A stretch of DNA of 45,177 nt. Origin: Frankia canadensis. Lineage in GTDB: Bacteria > Actinomycetota > Actinomycetes > Frankiales > Frankiaceae. Positions within the stretch are counted from its first letter, which is position 1, and each line of letters opens with the position of its first letter. Made by a program: the position numbers and the translations under genes. Of the stretch, positions 39,826 through 45,177 are shown piece after piece. Where the stretch lies: positions 1 to 45,177 of the forward strand of contig NZ_FZMO01000224.1 of assembly GCF_900197875.1 (NCBI RefSeq), read 5' to 3'. Under the pieces are notes generated by a model. That model saw nothing but the letters and a program-made list of their open reading frames with translations, was not told the DNA's origin and ran no database searches.

Positions 39826-39937
39826 TCCACCCCGTCCGACCCGCTCCCGTCCGCCTGCTCCGGCCGTCCCGGCGGTGCATCATCAGACCAGGGCAGTCCG
39901 GACGAGCCGGGCATGGCCGATGCGGACGGAGGCGGCG

Positions 39938-41065
39938 ATGGTGCGGGCGGTCGGCGCGATCGTGGGATCCCGGGCGGGGCGGGCCGTCACGGGCTCGGTC
40001 GGGGTGGTCGGCGCGGCGCTCGCCGCCGGGCTCGTCGCCGAGCGGCGGGCGATCCGCCGCCGCCGCGACCAGCCGGACGTCGCGCCGGCGGCGCGGGTGG
40101 GGCCGATCGGCGGGCGGCCCACCACGGTGATCGCCGCCGACGGGGTGCCGCTGTTCGTCGAGGAGACCGGGCCGGCCGACGCACCGCTCACGTTCGTCTT
40201 CGTGCACGGATTCTGCGTGCGCTCCGACTGCTGGGTCCTGCAGCGGCGGGAGCTGGCCGACCTCGGCCGGATGGTCTTCTTCGACCAGCGGGCGCACGGC
40301 CGCTCCGGCCCGTCCGAGGCCGGCCGCTGCACGATCGACGTGCTCGCCGACGACCTGTACCGGGTGCTGTGCGAGCGGGTGCCCAGCGGCCCGGTGATCC
40401 TCGTCGGCCACTCGATGGGCGGCATGTCGGTGCTGGGTCTCGCCGACGCCCATCCGGAGCTGTTCGGCGACCGGATCATCGGGGTGGGGCTGCTGTCGAC
40501 CAGCGCCTCGGAGCTCGCCCGGGCGGCGCTGGGGGTGCCGGCGCTGTTCACCGGGGCGGTGCGCCGAGTGCTGCCCGGCGTCGCCGTCGGGATGCGGCAC
40601 GCCTCCGGGGCGCTGGAGCGGCTGCGCGGCGGGGGCAGCGACCTGTCCTGGGAGATCACGCGGCGGATCGGGTTCGGCGCCACCGAGCTGCCGCCGTCCA
40701 TCATCACGTTCCTGGAGGCGATGGTCTCCGACACGCCGGTCGAGGTGATCGGCGCGTTCCTGCCGACGCTGCTCGACAACGACCGCCTCGCCGCCGCGGG
40801 CCGCCTCGCCGCCACCCCGACGCTGATCGTCGTCGGGGACGCGGACCTCATCACCCCGGTCGGCCACAGTCGTGCCATCGCCGCGGCACTGCCCGACGCG
40901 GAGCTCGTCGTCGAGCCGGGCGCCGGGCACTCCATCATGTTGGAGCGACCCGAGGCGGTGAACGCCGCGCTGCGCCGGTTGGTCGCCCGGGCCCTGGCTG
41001 TGCACGACCTGCCCCGGACGTCGGCCGACCACCGGCTGCGCGCCGTCGACGGCACCGCCGCCTAG
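39938..41065 (+). CDS. Alpha/beta hydrolase with N-terminal hydrophobic segment
   Basis: A 375-residue protein from the ATG at 39938, five bases after GGAGG (39928-39932). A hydrophobic stretch (about 14-34) may be a signal anchor. The hydrolase fold follows: VFVHGFCVRSDCW (oxyanion region), nucleophile elbow GHSMGG (157-162, Ser159), a probable Asp in VGDADLITP and His in GAGHSIMLE. The substrate is unknown. Genes of this kind commonly sit between alr and tsaE in actinobacteria, which fits the context here. Confidence 0.9.
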   Translation: MVRAVGAIVGSRAGRAVTGSVGVVGAALAAGLVAERRAIRRRRDQPDVAPAARVGPIGGRPTTVIAADGVPLFVEETGPADAPLTFVFVHGFCVRSDCWVLQRRELADLGRMVFFDQRAHGRSGPSEAGRCTIDVLADDLYRVLCERVPSGPVILVGHSMGGMSVLGLADAHPELFGDRIIGVGLLSTSASELARAALGVPALFTGAVRRVLPGVAVGMRHASGALERLRGGGSDLSWEITRRIGFGATELPPSIITFLEAMVSDTPVEVIGAFLPTLLDNDRLAAAGRLAATPTLIVVGDADLITPVGHSRAIAAALPDAELVVEPGAGHSIMLERPEAVNAALRRLVARALAVHDLPRTSADHRLRAVDGTAA

Positions 41066-41212
41066 CCGCCACTGACCGCTACCGTCGGCGTACCGGCCGC
41101 GGTGGCGCACCGGAGCGCCGGGCATCGGCTGCGCTGGCGCGGGCGTCCATGGCGCGCGGCGTCGGCGGCGCGGTGGTGGAGCGGTGGCGGAAGGGACGAG
41201 CAAGGTGAGGGT

Positions 41213-41704
41213 ATGGCTGTGAACGCGGCGCCGCGGGACCAGATCGTGGTGCCCACCGCGGAGCGGATGCGCGAGCTCGGCACGCGGCTCGCCACGCTGC
41301 TGCGCCCCGGCGACCTGCTCGTGCTGTCGGGACCGCTCGGCGCGGGCAAGACGGTGCTCGCCCAGGGCATCGCCGCCGGCCTCGGCGTGCGCGAGACGGT
41401 CACCTCGCCGACGTTCGTGCTGGCGCGCGTCTACCCCGGCGGCCGGATTCCCCTCGTGCACGTCGACGCCTACCGTCTCGGCGGCGCGGCCGAACTCGAC
41501 GACCTCGACCTCGACGCCGACGCCGACAGCGCGGTGACCGTCGTCGAGTGGGGCGCGGGGCTCGCGGAGAGGCTAGCCGGGGACCATCTGGAGGTCGTCG
41601 TCGCCCGGCCCACCGCCGGGGAGACGGGCGAGGTCCGGACCGTACGGCTGATCGCGTCCGGACCGGGCTGGGCAGAGCGGCTGCGGGAGCTGCCGCCCGG
41701 CTGA
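41213..41704 (+). CDS. tsaE: tRNA t6A biosynthesis ATPase TsaE
   Basis: A 163-residue ATPase that supports the TsaB-TsaD complex in making N6-threonylcarbamoyl-adenosine at position 37 of tRNAs. Walker A is GPLGAGKT (40-47), followed by the family-specific TSPTFVLARVY and HVDAYRL; EWG near the end is also conserved. ATG at 41213 is chosen over in-frame codons upstream because the preceding sequence is Arg/Trp-rich and lacks homology. tsaB follows after 33 bases. Confidence 0.95.
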   Translation: MAVNAAPRDQIVVPTAERMRELGTRLATLLRPGDLLVLSGPLGAGKTVLAQGIAAGLGVRETVTSPTFVLARVYPGGRIPLVHVDAYRLGGAAELDDLDLDADADSAVTVVEWGAGLAERLAGDHLEVVVARPTAGETGEVRTVRLIASGPGWAERLRELPPG

Positions 41705-41725
41705 GGCGTCCGGCCCGGCGATCCG

Positions 41726-41731
41726 TAGTCT
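41726..41731 (+). promoter_or_regulatory. -10 box, probable leaderless start of tsaB
   Basis: TAGTCT is followed by six bases (GGACGA) and the tsaB GTG at 41738. No ribosome binding site precedes the GTG. Confidence 0.5.
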
Positions 41732-41737
41732 GGACGA

Positions 41738-42490
41738 GTGCTGGTGCTCGCCCTTGACACATCGACGGCTGCCTGCGCCGTGGCGCTCGCCGAGCTGACG
41801 GCCGCCGATCCCGCGGTGGCGGCGGCGGATGGCGTGGCCTCGCCGCCCGCGGTGCACGTCTGGCCGCGGGGGAGCGTGGTGACGGTCGATGCCCGCCGGC
41901 ATGGCGAGCTGCTCGCCCCCTCGATGCGCACGGTGCTCGACGAGGCCCAGGCCCGCCCGTCCGACCTGGCGGCGGTGGTGGTCGGCGCCGGGCCGGGGCC
42001 GTTCACGAGCCTGCGGGTCGGCATGGTGACCGCCGCCGCCTTCGCCGACGCGCTGGAGATCCCCGTGCACGGCGTGTGTTCGCTTGACGGGATCGGCGCG
42101 GCCACCACCGGGCTCACCGCCGTCATCACCGACGCGCGCCGCCGCGAGGTCTACTGGGCCCGCTACGACGGTGGCGTCCGGGTGGGCGAGCCCGCGGTCG
42201 GCCGCCCGGCGCGGGTCGCCGAGGCGCTGCGGGCGGCCGGTGTCGGCGCCGTCGCGGGCCCCGGGCTCGCGCTGTACCCGGAGGCGTTCGCCGGTTTCGA
42301 CCCGGTCGCGCTGCCCGCCGCCGACGGTGATGCGACCGCCCCCGAGGCCGGCTACCCGCGCCCGGAGCTGCTCGTCGGCCTCGCCGGCCCGGACCTGCTG
42401 GCCGGGCGCGTCCCCCGCCCGCTGGCCCCGCTGTACCTGCGGCGGCCGGACGCGGCCGAGCCACACGCGCCGAAGCCGGTCAGGGTGTGA
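41738..42490 (+). CDS. tsaB: tRNA t6A biosynthesis protein TsaB
   Basis: A 250-residue ASKHA-fold protein, partner of TsaD in t6A synthesis. LVLALDTSTAACAVAL is the first phosphate-like loop and VVGAGPGPFTSLRVGMVTA is the family signature. GTG start at 41738. Its TGA overlaps the rimI GTG (GTGA). TsaD, often next in the order, is not found within the window. Confidence 0.94.
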   Translation: MLVLALDTSTAACAVALAELTAADPAVAAADGVASPPAVHVWPRGSVVTVDARRHGELLAPSMRTVLDEAQARPSDLAAVVVGAGPGPFTSLRVGMVTAAAFADALEIPVHGVCSLDGIGAATTGLTAVITDARRREVYWARYDGGVRVGEPAVGRPARVAEALRAAGVGAVAGPGLALYPEAFAGFDPVALPAADGDATAPEAGYPRPELLVGLAGPDLLAGRVPRPLAPLYLRRPDAAEPHAPKPVRV

Positions 42491-43107
42491 TCCCCGGCGC
42501 GGGGCCGAGCGCGGACCGGGAGGTGGACCTGGTGCTCGTGCCGATGCGCTGGTGGCACATCGAGACGGTCGCGGCCCTGGAGCCGAGCGTCTTCGCGGCC
42601 GACCCGTGGAGCGCGGAGCTGTTCTGGTCCGAGCTCGCCCAGGGCGTCCAGCGGCGCTACCTGACAGCGCTCGCCGGGCCGTCCGCCCAACCCGGCTCGG
42701 TCGGTTCCGACGAACCCGGCGGGCCGGGGACGTGGGACGTCGCGTCGATCGTCGGGTATGGGGGTCTCGCCGTCGCCGACGACGGTGCCTACATCCAGAC
42801 GGTCGGCGTGGTGCCCGCGATGCGGGGGCGCGGCATCGGCGCCCGGCTGATGATCGCGCTGCTGCGGCATGCCCGGACGGTCGGCGCGCGTTCCTGCGGG
42901 CTGGAGGTCCGCACCGACAACCACGCGGCCCGGGCGCTGTACGCCCGCCTCGGCTTCGTCGACATCGGGATGCGGCGGGGCTACTACCAGCCCTCCGGCG
43001 GTGACGCGTACGTGATGCGGGTCCGCCCCATCGACACCGTCGGCTACGCCACCCTCCTCGACGGCATGGAGCGGGATCTTCCCGGCCGGGTGCGCCTGGC
43101 ACCCTGA
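42487..43107 (+). CDS. rimI: GNAT N-acetyltransferase, RimI type
   Basis: A 206-residue acetyltransferase. The acetyl-CoA loop lies in VVPAMRGRGIGARLM (R-x-x-G-x-G/A) and NHAARALYARLGFVDIGMRRGYY is the RimI-like motif B. RimI acetylates the N-terminus of ribosomal protein S18; the position after tsaB supports this assignment. An insertion of ~25 residues rich in Gly/Ser/Pro (around 67-84) separates beta strands. It overlaps tsaB by four bases and is convergent with the azoreductase gene. Confidence 0.9.
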   Translation: MIPGAGPSADREVDLVLVPMRWWHIETVAALEPSVFAADPWSAELFWSELAQGVQRRYLTALAGPSAQPGSVGSDEPGGPGTWDVASIVGYGGLAVADDGAYIQTVGVVPAMRGRGIGARLMIALLRHARTVGARSCGLEVRTDNHAARALYARLGFVDIGMRRGYYQPSGGDAYVMRVRPIDTVGYATLLDGMERDLPGRVRLAP

Positions 43108-43131
43108 CCGGGTCGTCCCCTCAGCGCGGGC

Positions 43132-43767
43132 TCAGGCCGCGGCCCGCGCCCGCGCGGCGGCCTCGCCGGCGGCCAGGCTGCTCTCGAACAGCTCGGTGAA
43201 CTGCGCCAGCGCCGGGTTGACCGGGGCGAGCGTCATCTCCACCCGGATGAGCTCCACGTCGGACGCCCCGAGGGACTCCAGGACGTGCGCGACGTAGGGG
43301 AGCTGGTGGTCCCAACCCTCCTTGGGGGTGCCCGCCCCGTAGGAACCGCCCTGGGTGGCGATGACGGTGGCGCGGCGCCCGGTCATCGCCGACCGCTCCG
43401 GCGGCTGCCGCAGGGTGCGCCCGACGAGGATCACCTGGTCCACCCAGGCCTTGAACGTGGACGGCACCGAGAAGTTGTACATCGGCAGTGACAGCAGGTA
43501 CTCGTCCGCCGTCTCCACCTCCCCGATCAGCTCCTCGCGGAGCTTGACCGCGTCGTTCTGGCCGGGCGTGCGCTGCTCGGGCGGGGTCGCCGCCGCCGAC
43601 ACGGCCGTCCAGTCCAGGTGCGGGGGTGGCGTGAGGGCGAGGTCGCGATAGGTGATGGTGCCGCCGGGATGAGCGGCGCGCCAGGCGTCGACGAACGTGG
43701 CGCCGAGAGCCCGGGAGGTCGAGCCCTCCGGGGCGAAGCTCGCGTCGACGTGCAGCAGATGAGCCAT
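43132..43767 (-). CDS. azoR: FMN-dependent NADH:azo/quinone oxidoreductase
   Basis: A 211-residue flavodoxin-fold enzyme of the AzoR family, reducing azo dyes and quinones with NADH. LLHVDASFAPEGSTSRALG binds FMN phosphate, LPMYNFSVPSTFKAWVDQV is the family signature and ATQGGSYGAG binds the flavin edge. ATG at 43767 with GGAGGA seven bases upstream; the frame extends to 43815 but into the operator region. Divergent from a MarR gene, the classic arrangement for a repressor of quinone or electrophile detoxification. Confidence 0.93.
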   Translation of the reverse strand: MAHLLHVDASFAPEGSTSRALGATFVDAWRAAHPGGTITYRDLALTPPPHLDWTAVSAAATPPEQRTPGQNDAVKLREELIGEVETADEYLLSLPMYNFSVPSTFKAWVDQVILVGRTLRQPPERSAMTGRRATVIATQGGSYGAGTPKEGWDHQLPYVAHVLESLGASDVELIRVEMTLAPVNPALAQFTELFESSLAAGEAAARARAAA

Positions 43768-43801
43768 GCGTCGGTCCTCCGACCAGATCGTCGTCTCTGA
43801 T

Positions 43802-43823
43802 GATCTTCTTTGCATAGAAGATC
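43802..43823. promoter_or_regulatory. Perfect inverted repeat, operator candidate 1
   Basis: GATCTTCT (43802-43809) and AGAAGATC (43816-43823) are perfect inverted arms with a six-base AT-rich centre. It lies between azoR and the MarR gene. The 22-bp length suits one MarR dimer. Confidence 0.75.
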
Positions 43824-43830
43824 TGTAGGA

Positions 43831-43855
43831 AGACTATCGTAAGAAAAGATAGTCT
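43831..43855. promoter_or_regulatory. Perfect inverted repeat, operator candidate 2
   Basis: AGACTATC (43831-43838) and GATAGTCT (43848-43855) are perfect inverted arms around nine A-rich bases. The two sites lie seven bases apart and are markedly A+T-rich for this genome, so one dimer could bind each. Confidence 0.75.
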
Positions 43856-43900
43856 GCACGAGCACTTATCTCGGGAGGTGATTGATCTGATCGAGAGGGG

Positions 43901-43906
43901 TAGGCT
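43901..43906 (+). promoter_or_regulatory. -10 box, probable leaderless start of the MarR gene
   Basis: TAGGCT is followed by six bases (GGTCCG) and the GTG at 43913. GAGAGGGG lies 13-20 bases before the GTG, too far for an ideal ribosome binding site. Confidence 0.5.
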
Positions 43907-43912
43907 GGTCCG

Positions 43913-44614
43913 GTGAGCGACGCCACGGCGTCCGCGTCGCGCGGCGCCGAACCAGACGGGTTGCCCGAGGACCTCGGGTGGGACCTGGGCTGGCTGCTGG
44001 GCCAGGTGCAGTACGGCTACCTGGCCGCGGCCGCGGCCGCCGTCAGTCAGCTGCCCGGCGGACTTCGCGCGCTGCACGTGCTCGGGGCGGCGGTCGGGCC
44101 GCAGGCGCGCAACCAGATCGAGGTGGCCCGCCGGTTCGGCATCGACCGCACGGTGATGGTGCGCATCGTCGACGAGCTCGAGCGGGACGGTCTCGTCCAG
44201 CGCCAGCCCGACCCGGCCGACCGGCGGGCGCGCATCATCACCGCGACCGCCAAGGGTGCGCGGCTCCACGCCACCGCCCAGCAGTCGCGGCAGCTGGTCG
44301 ACCAGCACGTGCTCGGCGGGCTCTCGCCCACCGAGCGGGAGGTCTTCGTCGATCAGCTGCGCCGGATCACCGCCCGGCTGCTCGCCGTCGACCCGACCCA
44401 CGGCGCCGCGGCCTGCGACGCCGCCCGCCGGGAGATCGACGCGCACGAGGCTCCCACCGCCCCGAGCGAGGCTTCCGTCGACCCATGCGACGGGCCCGCC
44501 GACCTGTGCGAGGCTCTCGCCGGCCCATGCGAGCTTCCCTCCGCCGCGGGTGAGGCTCCCTCCGCGTGTGAAGCGCCCGCATCCACGCACGAGGCTCCCT
44601 CCGCGGCGAGTTGA
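43913..44614 (+). CDS. MarR-family regulator with cysteine-bearing repetitive tail
   Basis: A 233-residue protein. The winged helix is at about 50-125: GPQARNQIEVARRFGIDRTV, RIVDELERDGLVQRQPDPAD and RRARIITATAKG. Helices that make the dimer interface flank it. From about 165 the sequence becomes a Pro/Ala/Glu-rich tail with repeated EAP motifs. All five cysteines (168, 192, 199, 206, 219) are in this tail and none in the domain. Divergent azoR and the inverted repeats between them suggest it represses azoR and itself, releasing on quinone or oxidant stress. Direct redox sensing by tail cysteines is a guess. Confidence 0.9.
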   Translation: MSDATASASRGAEPDGLPEDLGWDLGWLLGQVQYGYLAAAAAAVSQLPGGLRALHVLGAAVGPQARNQIEVARRFGIDRTVMVRIVDELERDGLVQRQPDPADRRARIITATAKGARLHATAQQSRQLVDQHVLGGLSPTEREVFVDQLRRITARLLAVDPTHGAAACDAARREIDAHEAPTAPSEASVDPCDGPADLCEALAGPCELPSAAGEAPSACEAPASTHEAPSAAS

Positions 44615-44663
44615 GCGCCCGCCGACCGACGTCGGCGCCGCGCGTGGGTCCTGGCTGGGCCGC

Positions 44664-44790
44664 GTCTCGAGTTGCGATCTTCGTGCACCGTCGTCGCGGC
44701 GGGTCGTGGCAGCGTTCTGGCAACGTCGCGGCGGCCCGTGTCGCGGTGACAAAACGGACACGACACGGGGAGTTCGCGACAGGACCCGTT
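44664..44790 (+). repeat. Dispersed palindromic repeat, copy 2
   Basis: It matches copy 1 (1072-1207) in opposite orientation. Shared blocks: GCGGCCCGTGTCGCG (44731-44745), CGGACACGAC (44755-44764), GAGTTCGCGACA (44770-44781), plus CAACGTC and GATCTTC blocks before them. CCCGTGTCG (44735-44743) and CGACACGGG (44761-44769) form a perfect 9-bp stem. Some indels separate the copies. It lies ~50 bases after the MarR stop. Confidence 0.7.
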
Positions 44791-44955
44791 CCCGCGCACG
44801 GCCCAGGAGTCTGCGTAACCATCTGTGATATCGGCCCTCGCCGGGGTGATGGGCACCGGGTCGGCCCGAGCCGGTCGCCTCCCGCGTCAGCCACCTCCGA
44901 GGACGCACTCCAGGCCGCCATCCATCGCAGCCGGACGCTGGCCGCGGAGCGGGGC
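44791..44955. other. Non-coding gap after repeat copy 2
   Basis: No gene, clear hairpin or promoter is recognised between the repeat and the stop codon of the minus-strand gene at the right edge. Confidence 0.4.
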
Positions 44956-45177
44956 TCAGTGCGCCGGGTGGACCTGGCGGAAAGGCCAGGCGTGCGCGGC
45001 GCCGGCGAGCAGGTCGGCCGGGGGCGTGGGAAAGGGCGGCCCGTCGGGCTCGTCGGTCCCCTGTCCGGTGCCGGTGCCGGTGCTGGCACCGGAGTCAGTC
45101 CCATGTCCGGGACCGGTGCCCGGAACGGACCCATGTCCGGGGTCGGCGCCAGCGGGGGCGGGGGTGCGGTTCGGGGG
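44956..45177 (-). CDS. 3' end of an unidentified protein-coding gene
   Basis: On the minus strand an open frame without any start codon enters from the right edge and ends with TGA at 44956-44958. The 73 visible residues begin with a Gly/Pro/Thr-rich linker with the repeats PGHGS and PGHGT and then TGTGTG, and end in a more protein-like stretch: PPADLLAGAAHAWPFRQVHP. The frame has the GC-rich third-position pattern of real genes here. It is probably the C-terminus of a longer protein. No family can be named. Confidence 0.5.
   Translation of the reverse strand, partial: PPNRTPAPAGADPGHGSVPGTGPGHGTDSGASTGTGTGQGTDEPDGPPFPTPPADLLAGAAHAWPFRQVHPAH

Overview
The window is GC-rich chromosomal DNA from an actinobacterium. 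The gene order, frequent GTG starts, long Ala/Pro/Gly-rich protein tails and Cys4 zinc forms of S4, S14 and L36 all fit Actinomycetota. A Frankia-like organism is my best guess, but that is inference and no marker gene settles it.

Layout: (1) 1-2.2 kb: the end of an RluA-family pseudouridine synthase, a mug-type DNA glycosylase on the minus strand, and non-coding DNA with a tandem repeat and a dispersed palindromic repeat. (2) 2.58-6.8 kb: the str operon (rpsL, rpsG, fusA, tuf), closed by a strong hairpin. (3) 7.1-17.27 kb: the S10 and spc clusters without a break (rpsJ to rplO), mostly with overlapping starts and stops. (4) 17.5-20.4 kb: secY, adk, map. (5) 20.7-25.0 kb: infA, rpmJ, rpsM, rpsK, rpsD, rpoA, rplQ, followed by truA. 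(6) 26.1-27.8 kb: one unknown single-pass membrane protein on the minus strand. (7) 28.1-32.6 kb: rplM, rpsI, glmM, glmS. (8) 32.7-43.1 kb: a mixed housekeeping block: a divergent SWIM-finger gene and PadR regulator around a 40-bp palindrome, acpS, bifunctional nnrE/nnrD, alr, a small Cys-tailed protein, glyA, an alpha/beta hydrolase, tsaE, tsaB, rimI. (9) 43.1-45.2 kb: a divergent azoreductase/MarR pair with two perfect inverted repeats between them, a second copy of the dispersed repeat, and the 3' end of an unidentified minus-strand gene running off the window.

Most of the window makes ribosomes (30 ribosomal proteins, IF-1, EF-G, EF-Tu), exports and matures proteins (SecY, Map), and transcribes DNA (RpoA). 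The second half feeds the cell wall (GlmM, GlmS, Alr), repairs NAD(P)H hydrates, activates acyl carrier proteins, supplies one-carbon units (GlyA) and modifies tRNA (TruA, TsaB, TsaE). I see no tRNA or rRNA gene, insertion sequence, prophage or CRISPR array.

I did not find an unmistakable new multi-gene system. The most interesting signals are regulatory or repeat-based: the PadR-type palindrome between the SWIM and padR genes, a MarR protein whose only five cysteines lie in a repetitive tail, a recurring TANNNT hexamer 6-7 nt before start codons (probable leaderless genes), a two-copy inverted dispersed repeat, and a strong hairpin between rpoA and rplQ.
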